Positions 34,484-48,190 of a stretch of 64,000 bases of DNA are shown here, one piece after another. The stretch spans positions 356,032,250 through 356,096,249 of the forward strand of contig NC_133328.1 in assembly GCF_042186555.1 (NCBI RefSeq), written 5' to 3'. Each line of letters opens with the position of its first letter. Positions within the stretch are counted from its first letter, which is position 1. This DNA comes from Aquarana catesbeiana (lineage: Eukaryota; Chordata; Amphibia; Anura; Ranidae). Below the pieces are notes generated by a model. The model was not told the origin of the DNA, searched no databases, and was given only the letters and a program-made list of their open reading frames with translations. Made by a program: the position numbers and the translations under genes.

Positions 34484-35333
34484 GATCATCCTCCTGCAGC
34501 AAGTCTGTGATTTTATCATAGAATAATGCTGCTGACTTCCTATAGCCTGCTTGGAGGGTACTCATAGACAACTGGCTTGTCTGCATCTAAGAGGAGGAAG
34601 AGAACTTCACTACCCCTGTGTGTGCTTTAGCTGTTTAATACATTGCGATTGTGATGTCATTGTGTGGCCTGATCACAACCTACTGCTACTATGAGCAGGC
34701 AATTTTGTCTATGTCAGCAACAAGTGTACATTAGGTATCAGCAAATATAAAAATAGACCCTGTAACACAAAATAATATATACCCCCCCCCCCCAAAAAAA
34801 AAAACAAACAAAAAAAAAAAAAAAAACACTAGACCCCATCCCATTTTTTAAATCTAGTAGAAAAAAAAAGCATGAACTTGAAAATAAAAATAAGAAAACC
34901 AAAGAACTCACTGCAAGTTATGTAGCAACTACAGTTGTTGCTGACACACACAAAATGGTAGCATGAAGAAGGACAGTTTGATCTCTGAACAGTTGGTCAA
35001 ATGGTCAATTTGTATGAAGTTGATGGCTCTAGCTTTATGTTTAAAAGTAAACTTTGTTATAGCTTATAGAACTGTTTTGGCTGCTACTTCCACTGATCAG
35101 CTCAGGCCTATTACCAATTGATAAAAAATTGTGTGTAATAGCCAAAACTACCTAAAACATTCAAGTTGAAATTAATTAAATTGGGGTACGGCTGCTGTAT
35201 TTAGGCCATGTTAAATGTAACATTAAAAAATGAATTCAGATTCAAATTATGTGAGGACAGAATGAAGGGTCGCTGCCGCTGTCTGTGAAAATCATGCTAC
35301 ATTAACCTTAAAAGTATCTCTTAAGCTTGTAAT
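34484..35333. other. Unassigned non-coding stretch
   Basis: Contains a C-run followed by A-rich sequence (34782-34826). No gene. Confidence 0.4.
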
Positions 35334-35337
35334 TTAA

Positions 35338-35483
35338 CCCCTAGATGCCTAGTGGGCCTTAACACCGAGCGACTGCATTTATGCGGCCCTGTGACTGCTA
35401 ATCACAGCGGTCACATGATCAGAAACCCCACCTCCAGACATCTGAAACCCCTTAAAGTTTCAGGAGGCACCAGCAGCAAGGGG
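35338..35483. mobile_element. Small TTAA MITE (146 bp)
   Basis: The ends CCCCTAGATGC and GCAGCAAGGGG are imperfect inverted repeats. TTAA borders both sides (35334-35337 and 35484-35487). Internal GTGACTGCTAATCACAGCGG and GAAACCCC...TTAAAGTTTC form small hairpins. Confidence 0.75.
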
Positions 35484-35487
35484 TTAA

Positions 35488-38049
35488 AGGATTTCTGTTT
35501 TCTCCATGTTGCCCTCAAGTCACATTAAAATGACCCTCTCTTCGTTATATGGTCAACTTTATTACAACCACCCTGCCTATGCATTGATCAAAATTTGGCC
35601 GGTCTCTGCTGAACTGGCCAGCTTTTTGTCAATGTATAGCCGGCTTTACCTTGTTCCCTATTCCCCAGAAGCCAATATATTCTCCATTTCCACCCCAGCC
35701 CTGGACCGCTGGTCCTCAATTGTACAAGATAATGTCAGCGAGAAGGTAGCCATATGACCAGTGAAGAAGAGTGACATCGTCGGACTGCTTGTATAGATAG
35801 ATAAAGTCAGTGGGAGAGAGAAAGGTCAGTACTTCTGTCTTATACATTTCCCCTAGACCATTAGAGCTTTAACATAGGATGTGTGGGGGTTGGGGGGCAC
35901 TAAAAGGAGATTTTTTTTAAAAGCTGACCAAAGATCAGTTTTGTTAACACAACAGGAAGTAAGGAGAAATTGGGTTGTACAGTTCAAAATAAACACTAGA
36001 ACAATGGCCTAGCCCTGGTACACATTATTCAACACTATACATACATTTTTGACTGTAGTTCCACTTTTTTAAATTCTTTTTTATCTGCTTTTCAACAAAA
36101 GATAAGAACATACGTGTCATGCAAACCATGCAGACCATGCAAAATCAAAAGCAACAATCAAACTATAGAAGAACAGCACCTGTAGCTACTACAGTGTATT
36201 CCTACTATACATAGGATATCATACAAAATCTCACAATATGCAATATAAGTCTGTAGTGGTGGTTACACTTGTTATAATGAAGTGGAATCATGTATACACC
36301 TATAAAGGGTAATAGAATGGCCCCTTCCAATAAAGAGACAGAAAACACATTGCCAGTGGTCAAATAAGGACTCAAAATGTAAGGTGTGTTACAGGCCAGG
36401 CGAATTCAATCAGACACTGTGGATTCTGCAGTAACTCATCCTCTCCAGACCTAGTAAAATTTGGTAGGTACTCCCTACCAGTCCACCAGACTCAAGAGAC
36501 ATGTCTCAATAGTGGGAACAATAATGTAGCGATACCCTTGAAGGAGCTGCTTCAGTCCATTCCTCTGCCTCTCAACCCTAATAATAGCTTCAGCCCCCTC
36601 TGGCACACCTGGCAATAGTGTAAGTGCAATGACCAATGAGAAACACACACATTATGATAAAACACAGAAATTGCCTTTACTGCGATTTTTCTGTGGAAAA
36701 ATAACAAACAGTAATAGTATATAGTCAAGTAATCAACTAGAGATCAATAACTGAGATTTAAGAGCAATATAGCTCTCAGTCCTATATTTAAGCTGCTTTC
36801 AGGGGATTCCAAACCTGAGACTGTTCCCAAGAGCAGAGGCACACTTTAATGGTAAATCAAGCACAATATGACACTTCAAATTAGATTGGTTACCTCTAGT
36901 CTGGCTCTATGAGTCCAGGCAGGAGGAGAGCAGAGGAATGACTCCCTTTGTGTCAGGCCTCTCTCCACTGTTCCCTGACACCACAGGCCCAACTTTACAC
37001 ACCTATTCAAGTCAGCAAGTAATGGCTTAACTTTATAGATAAACTGTCCCACACACCCAATACATATACAGAGCCCTGAATATGTGTATGTGGATCAGTA
37101 TGGCCCTAACAGCTCCAGTCCTTTTTGAAGCAAAGATAAGCTTTGGTGTTTTCAGCTAGCCACTTTCATTGGTGCACTTTAACTCCTTGGTAGCAGAGCA
37201 AACAATATAACTGGCCCAGATTATCAAGTGAAACAGACAGGGTTTAGTTCAACAAGGTGAGAGGACAATGGTGTCTGTATACAATGTCCCAGAAATCGAG
37301 AGCCTTATCCTTTATCCCTGTAGTACTACAAATGTCAGCAAGATGACTACTGGCAATGATGTTTGTATACAGTGTTCAAATAACTCCTTCTCTAGTGCAG
37401 TGTCTCTGTTCCCTGCAGATTGGCAGAAATGCCCTCTCATCAAATCCTGCGATCAGAGCTCAAGCGAACGTCCTAGAACAGGCAGGCTTTCATGGCAACC
37501 CGACCGGTCCCCTCACACTGGAACGGTTCATCGTTGGTGGAGATGTGCCTCACTATTCACCTGGGATCCCCCTCTCTCAGGCTGGACGTCCCAACTCATG
37601 GTGGAGGCCTAAATCGCGCAGGGAGATCATCTGGGAAACAGCCCCTCTCCCTCAGGTCTGGTCTCTTTTCTCCCTCGTCGCTGACTGAACTTTGCTTCAG
37701 GACACAAAATGGAGTCTTTTACTTTTCTTTCAGTAAAGCCTATTGGGATTTGTATTTCTCCCTGTATACCAGTCTATGGGGCCATTTTTTGTGGGAACTG
37801 CATGTCCCAGAATCCATTGCAGTTCTCCCTGCAGTTCAGTACAATCTCTTCCATTGGCTGTTGTAACTGTGCCTTCAATTGTTTTTTCTCTTCCGACCAA
37901 TAGGGGCACAAAAGAGGCCATTGAATGCAGAGCTCTGTGTGTGTCAGCTCACATTGCATTAACTCAGTCAGTGAAAACAGGAAGAAGAAGGGGGTGAAAA
38001 ATCCCCCTTAAAGCTGCTAGCAGGCAACTCTCCCCAACTCAAGCTGAAA
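35488..38049. other. Unassigned non-coding stretch, possible inserted element at about 36.6-38.05 kb
   Basis: No gene recognised. Several overlapping open frames at 37268-37997 in all three plus frames lack motifs. CATGTCCCAGAATCC near 37801 is a phrase common in hAT-derived repeats. I could not find terminal repeats to define an element. Confidence 0.35.
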
Positions 38050-38740
38050 AGCCTGTGTACATCGTTCCGGCCAGCTTGGTGGGATTGCGGGTTCTGGAGC
38101 AAGACACCCTCTTCACTAACAATAGGTGTAACCAGTTGAATGCAAGTTGTAACTATGTAATCCCCCACCAGTTCTGTTGAATGGCTGGGCACTCCCAGAA
38201 TATGTTGATAAAATTGGCATTTAGGAAGGAGCAGTGCCAGCAGTTGGCATGTTGATTCCTGTCCATTCTAGCCAGCCTAGCTGGGGTCAATGAAACTCTG
38301 TGTAAGAATTTATATTGGATCAAGTAATCCCTAGCTGACACCAATCTAATAAATGGGGCCTCCCACAAGTCATCCCAATCATCTTTATCAAACCTAAGGA
38401 CATCTGCAACCCAGGCATTATGGCAAGATGATAGACGATTGCCAGTTTCTGTGAATAGCTGTTTATAAATAGCGCAAAGTGCCTTAGGCAAAGAATAAGC
38501 CCTCAATATTGACTCAGTTGCCTAACTGAGCATTAAATGCATGACTAAATTGTAGTAAACAGAACAGATGAGAGATTGGTAGTTGATACATGGACTTCAG
38601 CCCCTCAAACGGCAGAAAGGCCCCATTACGGATAATATCATTGAGTTTCCTCATACCGAATTTAGTCCAAATGACAGTGCCAGGGTAAGTGTAGAAATGT
38701 TGGAGATGTGGATTTTTCCATAGCCGAGTGTGGGGCAAAA
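38050..38740 (-). pseudogene. Second LINE remnant: C-terminal ORF2 (L1/Tx1 type)
   Basis: This is the C-terminal part of an L1/Tx1-type ORF2 protein without endonuclease or reverse-transcriptase core. On the minus strand the segment 38514-38738 reads GMRKLNDIIRNG and SMYQLPISHLFCLLQFSHAF, typical of the region after the reverse transcriptase. After a TGA stop and a frame change, 38153-38506 has KFLHRVSLTPARLARM and the cysteine motif CWHC...NIFWEC. In the usual motif a His precedes IFWEC. Here it is Asn, so one metal-ligand position is lost. The lower-coordinate end fades near 38050 and no poly-A tail (which would be poly-T on the plus strand) is seen there. It belongs to a different LINE family from the one at 30112. 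The only base difference I saw between the two contig copies (38529) falls in this remnant, at a synonymous third position. Confidence 0.8.
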
Positions 38741-41234
38741 CAGAGGAGGATCCTTCAGGAGCAGATGGAACTCCTCAGCGTTTATGGAGATTTAGATCCC
38801 TGATATATCAGATGGGACAGAGCCTCATAGGAGTTGCCGCCTTCAAAGACACCACAGTGTTGTTCCACTTTAAGGCTTGCATTAGAAGGAGATACTGTAT
38901 GAATGTTTTCCACCTTTTTAGTGTATACGTTTTTTCAGAATTTATGTTTTATGTGCTACATTGCTACAAAACAACCTGTGTTGCAGTGGGAGTTCACTGA
39001 GGTCAGTTGGGAGAGCCAGAATGACATTATCATGGGCAGGTATCAGAAAGCAAAGTTAAGTATCAGCAAAAATCTACCAGCATATTGAACACAGGGGTGT
39101 AATGCACACATAGATCATTACATCTGATAAAATGTGACCTGTGGCGAGTTATTGAAATATTTGCTGTATGCAATGGTGTTGATTTACTACCCCAGTAAGG
39201 AAAGAATGTTCACTCAGCTTATTGAATTTAACAATGTTGTGTTTTTTTGGAATACCCATACATGTGTTTTGGAAACAATGAAAATAGAATTTTGCGTTGC
39301 ACATGATTTGAGGCTTGAAGTGAATACAGCTTCAGTTTATAGTTTATGCACAAAACTAAGTGAGCATCTACTTTGCTAAGTGAACATGTAGCAAATCCAT
39401 GCCAATTCTCTAATTTCCATTACAAATGTAAAGATTTAAAAAAATTGAGAACCAATTAGTGATTTATATATGACATCAATAGCAACCCAGAATAAATAAG
39501 GAACTCCAGTAATGAGATTGCTACATAATCCCAAATTGAATAAACTGAAGTAGGAACAGAACTTTATAAATTTAAAGCCCAACTCTAGGAAAAGTAAATC
39601 TCCTCCCTTGTAGTGGAGCCATGCCCAAATTGCAGGGATTAACTGCTCATTTAGGTTTATGGAGCAGGACAAGCACTTTTTACTTTCTTGATCTTCCACT
39701 ACCCCTATGCTCCTGCAGTGGACTGTCCTCCAGTGTTCTCATATCTAGTGTAGGGTTATAGGCCTTATATTGGTCTTGATTATGTAAGACCACCATAGGG
39801 GAGGAGAAGCTGCAAGGGCTGGTTTAGCTGCCTGGAGGAGTGTGGAGTATCAGGTAAGTAAAACTGCTAGATATGAACAGTTAACCCCTGCAGTGTGGGC
39901 AAAGCCCTGTTTTTTCCCACTTCAACTAGAATTTTTTTTAACTTTCGTTTTTTTTCCTTCATGTTTGGAAAAAATGTGTTATAAGGTAGAGCTGACAAAC
40001 TAGCAAATCTTTGCTTGTGGCATTTCTATTCTTTTTCTAAGTTTAGACCTTGTACTTGTTTTCTTCTCTCCAGACTCTAAAAAGGCTCTCATTATGATAT
40101 TATTCTATGGTATACTCGCTGTAGATTTAGGTAGTACGCTGCCCTTTATTATCATTGAAAGAACCTTCATTAGTTTCAGAACTGACCTGGAAAGTTCAGA
40201 GACATACTTTTACTATCTTTGCATTCAATGTAAAGTATGATCCACTGTCCCTAGCACACTAGTCATAATGAAAGCGTATAAACTATTTAAAGTCTTGGAC
40301 TTTAAATGTCTTTTTCTAAGTAAGAGGCTGATTCCTTGACACAAAAGAGCTGGAGGGCTGTATGCTGACATTTAGCAGTATTATTTGTTAATATAAATGT
40401 AGTATTTTTTGCGGCTGAAATTGTTTCAAGTCTCAAACAGGTGTCTTCGCTGTTGTTCAGAAGCCAGTTTTCCTTTGAGTCTCCTTAGTAAGCCTGAAAA
40501 GTGAATAATTGCCACTATTTAGTAATGATGTTATATACACAGACATTCTGAAGAAATATCCTACAGTGTGGAGCACTGTGAAACAATTTAATGAGCACAG
40601 ATTTACTAGGAACAGTTAGAAAATCAGTGGTCGTTTACATATAATGTAATGTATTTTAGATATAGTGACCAAAATACAGATATATACCTCATTGGAAGAT
40701 TCCTACACCCCTGGCATTCTGTATATAAAGTAATTACACATCTTAATATACATGAAGTCTTATCTGGACATATTATATGTGATTCCAATTTCTTTTTGTG
40801 TGTGTAATTTGTAATAACAGCCTGCAAAATGTTCTTTGCTATGTTCTTTGCTCAGCAGAATTAGCACTAGGCAGTGCACAAGATACAGACATCGCCGTAC
40901 TAACCACTTTAATAAATGTGCATTTTGCGGCTTGTTAGCTTAGAAACGGACCCCCACTGTAAAAGAGATCAGTGTATCTGCCTATCTGGCAACTGCAGAC
41001 TCTTGGATTTAATGCCCTCCACTCTCTCTGTCAATGACTTCTCAGAATATGTTGAGGATCTAGAACCAAATAAAGTATGTACACAATCTTTAATTGCTTG
41101 ACACTGTATAAATGAAAAATTGGCAGCTTAATCGGAATGCAAAAGAGAACATCAAGGCAGAACAATAAAGAGGTTATGCAGAAGACTTGTAATTGAAAAG
41201 ATTGGGATTCAGTGATGAGTCAGTTCACTGTTGA
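38741..41234. other. Unassigned non-coding stretch up to the gap
   Basis: No gene. 39572-39941 starts with TTAA and AGCCCAACTCTAGG and may be a diverged MITE, but its right end does not pair convincingly. Confidence 0.35.
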
Positions 41235-41734
41235 NNNNNNNNNNNNNNNNNNNNNNNNNNNNNNNNNNNNNNNNNNNNNNNNNNNNNNNNNNNNNNNNNN
41301 NNNNNNNNNNNNNNNNNNNNNNNNNNNNNNNNNNNNNNNNNNNNNNNNNNNNNNNNNNNNNNNNNNNNNNNNNNNNNNNNNNNNNNNNNNNNNNNNNNNN
41401 NNNNNNNNNNNNNNNNNNNNNNNNNNNNNNNNNNNNNNNNNNNNNNNNNNNNNNNNNNNNNNNNNNNNNNNNNNNNNNNNNNNNNNNNNNNNNNNNNNNN
41501 NNNNNNNNNNNNNNNNNNNNNNNNNNNNNNNNNNNNNNNNNNNNNNNNNNNNNNNNNNNNNNNNNNNNNNNNNNNNNNNNNNNNNNNNNNNNNNNNNNNN
41601 NNNNNNNNNNNNNNNNNNNNNNNNNNNNNNNNNNNNNNNNNNNNNNNNNNNNNNNNNNNNNNNNNNNNNNNNNNNNNNNNNNNNNNNNNNNNNNNNNNNN
41701 NNNNNNNNNNNNNNNNNNNNNNNNNNNNNNNNNN
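41235..41734. other. Assembly gap, exactly 500 N
   Basis: A round-number run of N, so probably a placeholder of unknown true size. It lies exactly between the two copies of the 13.8-kb duplication. Open frames across it are meaningless. Confidence 0.99.
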
Positions 41735-41937
41735 TAAAGAGATGAAAGCTATTGGCCACTGCCCCGTTTATAGTCCCGACTTACGTGTTTTACGTCACCG
41801 CGTTTAGAATGATCGGATTTTCCGACAACTTTGTGTGACCGTATGTATGCAAGACAAGTTTGAGCTAACATCCGTCGGAAAAAATCCATGGATTTTGTTG
41901 TCGGAATGTCCGAACAAAGTCCGACCGTGTGTACGCC

Positions 41938-42203
41938 CTATAACACCGGAAGAATTGCCTGCCTTCTGCGACCAGCTTGACATCCCACAAGTGGATCTTC
42001 CTGAGTGGTACTCTTTCTACTTCCTGTCGGAGCCATGGAAGTCGGTATCACACAATCTAACACCGAAATCTCAAAGGCAATGTTCCAGACGTCGCAGATT
42101 GGACCCAACATCCCCAGCTGATCGTCTCTCACGCCGAGATCTGCCCGTGCGCAGCCCGGGGGGGTTGGCTGTGACCCCCCGACGAGACCAACAGAATGTA
42201 TAA
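41938..42203 (+). pseudogene. LINE ORF1 C-terminal part, redundant copy
   Basis: Identical to the piece ending at 27948, starting just inside TPEELPAFCDQLDIPQVDLP after the MITE end. The upstream ORF1 part is absent because of the gap. Confidence 0.7.
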
Positions 42204-44366
42204 TCTCTTTTGCCCCATGTTACATCAGGTTGTTTGTACGTAAGTACTGTTTTCTGATGCCCTTTTCCTCGGGGGAAAGAGAAGGGATTTTTTTTTTTTT
42301 TTTGCCCCTCATATGTCTTGCGCATTGTGTCTTTTTCTGCCTGTTTATTTTCCTTGAAAGACCCAAACCCACCAAACTTTTTTGAGATCTGTGAGAGACC
42401 TGTTTGCACATGCAATTGGAGGAGCCTGTCGGGCACATCTTCCCGCCTAACTCCACGCTAAAGTTCCAGGTAGCCATCACCAATACTTGGGACACTGACT
42501 CTCCTTGTTCCCTTGTTGCGCTTTTCAAGCTCTGTGAGAGTCCTGTTTGCACATGGAACTATAGGAGACTGTTGGGGTACATCACCCCGCTCACAGCTGT
42601 AATGGGCGCTTAACTTTACGCTAACGTTTCAGATAACCATTACCATTGATTGGGACACTGGCTCTTCTTGTTATCTACACTCCATAAGCAGCATGTTTGT
42701 TCTATGCCCTTCAAACCACTCTTCCTTAGACTTTTGTGTCAGGAAACGGGGGATGGACACTTCCTAATGGAGTCCCCTCCCCCCCCCTTTTTTTTGTTTT
42801 TTTTTTGTCTGTGGCTCCCCTCTCACCTAACGAGCCTGTATTTACACCTTTTGCATTATGTACGCATTAATTTCTAGCCTAACTAACACACTAATATTTC
42901 CACCTCTAGCCATATAACACTAATCAGATCAAACGATTTTTTGTTTATTAGTTGGGCAACACTCTGTCAGGTGCCTAAATTGATACGGCAGTCTTCCCAC
43001 CGTGGGTCGAGGTACCCTCACGATTGTAATAAACGCTCGTAAGTTTCATGTAACATGAAGTAAGGTTTGATGCAGCCTCTCCACTGGGGGGGGCTGGGAG
43101 ATTGTGGCGGGGATTAAAACAACTTATGCACTAGTAGACCTGGACCGCTTGAGACTGTAGCTTACCGCCCAATATTGACCATCAGATCTCCCCCACCGTG
43201 CTCTGACTTTTTTGGGTACGCAAGTATGATGTCCACACAGATTGCTGAAATAATATTGGTTCCACCTCCACCCCCTCTCCCCTGCCCCCTATCTTTGTGC
43301 CCCCTATACCTTGCGATCTGATCTCCTCTGGGTAAACACCTATAATATCCTTTCCGATACAAACCACTTCTAGGTACCCATGGTTTTCGAATTTAATGAC
43401 ATACCTTTGATACACATCATTTGTAGGGAAATCAACACTCCAGAACATAATAGAGGCATGCCCTGTGGGGGATCAGGGGAGTTGTTAACCATGACAGGCA
43501 CCTGTTATACCTCAACGAGGCTGAAGCCTGAGTTTTGTGCTTTGAGTTCTGAGTTTTGGGATCGGGCTGTAGCCTGCTGGCCTTGACCCCTGTCCTGGGG
43601 GGCTTGAGCTTTAACCTACAGTCTCTCAGTGAGCTCAATTGCCCTTCCAATAGAATTCCCACAAGGGCATGCGCTCACTAAACACAGGGCTATTTTTTTT
43701 TTTTTTTTTTTTTACAGTTGCTTTACTAGTTATTACCTGTTATACCTTTTCGTTCCCACTATGTTAATTTGCCGGTTAACCCGATGTACCAATACTTATG
43801 ATATTGTTTTAAAAATGTTTAACTAATGCTTATGAAACAAGACCATTGTTTGAATCACAGGATTTTCCAGGACAACTGGAGCTTACCTTTATATCCCACT
43901 GTTTACCTGTATACCCCTTTAGTCCTCCTCAGTGCGGTGTCATTTGGCTCCCTTTCATACCTACATCCCCACACAGCAGTCCCATTGGGCACTAGCTGAC
44001 ACTTCGGATCTTCCACTAACTGGTGGAATAGAATATCTATTTTCACCTCTGGTACATTCTTGGTACACGATTCTAGTGCACCATTTCAAAGCAACCCTCC
44101 TTATTGTTTCATCACAAACCCCCAGACAACTTCATTCCTTACCACTCGCTTTCTTCTATACTTTTCTCACCTCTCCCTTTTATTCCCCTCTTTCTTAAAC
44201 CTCCCCCTTCCTTCTTTTCTTCTTCTGGTCTCTTCTTGGAACCGCTCTCGCTCCTAACTACCCGCCCAACACAAAATAAATAAGATAAAATTGAACACTC
44301 CTGAGGCTATCAAATCAAACCTACGACTTCTAGACTCTCTTACATTACTGTCTCTCACAACACGCC

Positions 44367-47300
44367 ATGCAGGCAGAGAAGGCACTTAAACAACAATTAA
44401 CTCTAAAATGTGTGTCGCTTAACGTAAAAGGTCTGAATCTCCCAGAAAAAATATCACAGGTGCTATCAGCCCTCTCTAAACACAAGGCTCACTTCCTCCT
44501 TTTTCAGGAAACACATTTCCGATCAGATGCAATACCCAAGCTGAACAATCACATATATCGATCGGTAATACACTCCACAAACCCTGACTCCAAGACTAAA
44601 GGAGTATCCATCTTAATATCTAAACACGCTGATTTGCAACAGTCTGACGCTTTAATAGACCCGGAAGGTAGATACCTTTTTCTCAAAGGCACCTATGCAT
44701 CCACACCGATCACATTGGTAAATGTATACTGCCCCAATGCACACCAGGTCTCCTTCTTTAGGAAGGTGTGCGACTTATTGGTTACATTTCAGGAAGGCAT
44801 AGTTTTGCTGGGCGGAGACTTCAATACCCCATTGAACCCTACAGTAGGCACACGGGCACGACTGCATTACCATACCGGGCACTTCGCCAGATTAAACTAC
44901 AATTGCAGGGCCTTTTACTCCACGACAGCTGGCGTACCATGTTCCCAAATGACAGAAACTATAACTTTTACTCACCGCCACACCTAAAATATTCTAGAAT
45001 AGATTATTTCTTCCTTACGCAAACAGACCTACCCCTCCTCACACACGCCTAGAACAGAATAGAACCAATGTTCCTATCCAACCATCACCCCATTACAGTT
45101 ACCCTTACCCTCCCTGAATTGACGTACAAGACTAAATCATGGAGACTGAATCCCTCTCTACTGAAAGACCCAGCCTTATTACAGCAGGTTCGATCCCAAA
45201 TCCAATTATACTTTGCGGAAAACTCTACTCCAGATGTTTCCCCTGTCACTGTCTGGGAGGCCCACAAATCTGTTATACGGGAGGAACTTATCTCCCTAGC
45301 AACTAAAGCCAAGAAAGCACACCAGGAAAAGATTAAAGCACTGATTAACACCATTAGAAGATTAGAAGCTTCTCATAAACAATCTTCCACTCAGGCCACT
45401 CTCCAAGAACTAGTTCTTACACGATCCTCATTACTAGATGAATTAGGAAAACAAACAAGAAGATGCTATGTACTCAGGCAAAAAGTGTTCTATGAACACG
45501 GAAATAAAAGTGGAAGACTCTTGGCGCGCACGATTCAGGCTGCCAAGGCTTCGTCCACGATCCATCACTTACGAGACAAACAAGGCAGACTCTTCTCCAG
45601 AAATGAGGATATAGCTAAACAATTCGAAACGTTCTATTCTGATCTTTACAGCCTACCGCAAGATCATCTCGATCTTAATCCTTCAAACTCATGCACTGCT
45701 CAAATTCAGGACTTTATAACCCAATTTTGCCCCAAACCGATCACCGCCCAACAAGCTGAGGACTTAGATAGCCCACTTACTGCAGAGGAGCTGAATGCGG
45801 CCGTTAGCCAAATGAAAGTTGGGAAAAGCCCTGGACCCGATGGCCTACCACTCCAGTACTATAAATCTTTTTTAGATGTTTTATCACCCAGAATACTGAC
45901 AGCGTTCAATACCCTTGCCCAGCCTCAGACATCCCCAGGCAGAATGTTAGAGGCCCACATAGCGGTCATCCCGAAGGAGGGCAAGGGCCCTCAGCTAGTC
46001 TCCAGCTACAGGCCCATTTCACTGTTAAACATGGACATTAAATTATACGCCAAAATACTAGCCAATAGATTATTACCTCTCATACCTAGCCTCATAACCT
46101 CCGACCAAGTAGGTTTCATACCAGGAAGGGAGGCGAGAGATAATACCACTCGTACCTTAAACCTACATCATTGGCTCACCTCCTCTAAAACTCAGGGATT
46201 TCTCCTTTCCCTGGATGCGGAAAAGGCGTTTGACAGAGTGGCCTGGGATTACATGCGGGAAGTACTGAAAGGTATTGGCCTTCAACCCCGCATGTTCTCA
46301 TACATAGCTGCTTTATACTCTAACCCCTCGGCGAGGGTGAAAGTAAATGGCCACCTGTCGAACGCCTTTAACATCAGCAATGGGACACGTCAGGGATGTC
46401 CCCTGTCACCCCTCATTTTTGTCCTGACACTAGAACCCCTCTTAAATAAGCTAAGGGCGAACTCTGACATTAAGAGGATCACCACAGCACATAGAGAATT
46501 CAAAATAGCGGCGTTCGCCGACGACATTTTACTATTATTCCAAACACCTTGAGTTTCCTTGCCAAACTTACTGAAAGATATGAAACAGTTTGGAGATCTC
46601 TCAAATTTCAAAATGAATTTTTCCAAGTCACATGCCCTGAATATCTCACTTTCCCAATCAGAAGTATTATATTGCCAAGAATCCTTTCCATTCATATGGA
46701 AAAAGGACTCTATCCCACATCTAGGTATACATATAACCAGGAAACTGTCTGACCTTTATCATCACAACTTTTTACCCGCATTATCCAAGATTCAATCGAA
46801 CCTGAAAGATTGGGCCAGCCTTAACGTTTCAGCCCTAATTAAAATGATCATCCTACCCCGCCTACTCTACTTAATGCAGACGATTCCCATCTACCTCCCC
46901 CCGTCCTTCTTCACATTATATAAAAAAGCATGCACAGCTTTCATATGGAAAAATAGCACCCCACGCATAAACTACTCACGCCTCACGCGTACCAAGAGCA
47001 AATGCGGGATTGGATTACCTGATATACATAAGTGCTACCTAGCCTGTCATTTGAATAGAGTGGTGGATTGGAGGGCTCACAGATTTGAGAAGGCTTGGGT
47101 TATTCTGGAAAACTCGTTCACGGACACCTCAATACACTCAGTCCCCTGAATGAATCCCTCACTATGGCCCCAGAACCTGAAGATACATCCCTTTATCTAT
47201 CCCTCATTAATGGCTTTCGAGAAGTCTATGGGACCCTTCAAACTAACATCATACCCAGGCCCATTGACTCCTCTGCAAGGGAACCCTGATTTCCCCCCCG

Positions 47301-48190
47301 GGGAATCTGAAATGTTCCTCCGAAGGGAGTGGCCTCATGGGGTGGTACTGGCACACCAATTCTTCCACAGGGGATGCATGCGTTCCTTTGAAGACTTGGT
47401 GTCCTCATCATGTACTAAAACATTTCCCTTCTGGACCTACAGGCAGTTGAGTCACTTTTTTGCATCTCTTGTTAACATGGAACAGACAGCTTACAGCCTT
47501 TGAATCCTTACACACACGAATAACTCCTCAAAGACATCTAATATCATATATACACTCTACTCCGAGATAACCTCTCTCCCCCTTGGAGAGACGCCTTGCG
47601 TTTGTCCTGGGAAGGAGATCTAAAAATGATCCTATAGGATGACAATTGGGAGTGCATTCATAAAGGCTCAATGAATGTAGCAATCCAAGAAAATGGCTAC
47701 AAAATCGCAACCAAATGGTATAGAACCCCTGCCTGCTTACACAAATTCTCCCCTAAAATATCTAATACTTGCTGGAGATGCAAGAGGGCGGTAGGCTCAA
47801 TGTTCCATATCTGGTGGGAGTGTACTCTAATCCAACAGTTTTGGAGTGAAGTGCATGCCCTAATAACACAAATCACTACACTCACCCTAGACTATGGCCC
47901 AGCTCAATACCTCTTACACCATGCGAATCTACCTAAGAAACACTATCACAAATCGCTTGCATATGGTCAATGCAGCTAGGCTCTGCATTCCTGTACACTG
48001 GCGATCCACAGATACTCCATCCATTAGAGAGTGGCTGATCAGGATCTCTAAGATTGAGGAGATGGAGGAACTGATCCATATCTGCAAAGAACGCTTAAAA
48101 CACTTTACAATTACCTGGGCATGCTGGGTTCATTTCAAATCTACTGAGAGCTATAAGTCTTATTTTCCGTCCCTTGACGTAGTAGCCTGA
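44367..48190 (+). pseudogene. LINE ORF2, redundant copy
   Basis: Translated segments are identical to those of 30112-33935, including every disabling change: the frameshift near 44840-44905 and in-frame stops at 45050, 46550, 47147 and 47501. Two independent insertions would not share all these defects together with identical flanks. This supports a duplicated region or contig overlap, not a second transposition. Endonuclease, reverse transcriptase with FADD, and the C-terminal cysteine motif are as described for the first copy. Confidence 0.9.

Larger units (their letters stand above)
27480..41234. repeat. 13,755-bp direct duplication, first copy
   Basis: It is identical at a constant +14255 offset to 41735-55489 everywhere I compared, apart from A at 38529 versus G at 52784. 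All translated frames in the two copies agree. It ends exactly at the N gap. Most likely it is the 3' end of one contig overlapping the 5' end of the next. Confidence 0.97.

Noticed and set aside
39572..39941. TTAA MITE
   Set aside because: The left end looks right (TTAA then AGCCCAACTC), but the right end does not form a convincing inverted repeat.
41212..41759. Three open frames of 168-179 codons across the gap
   Set aside because: They are runs of N without sequence content.
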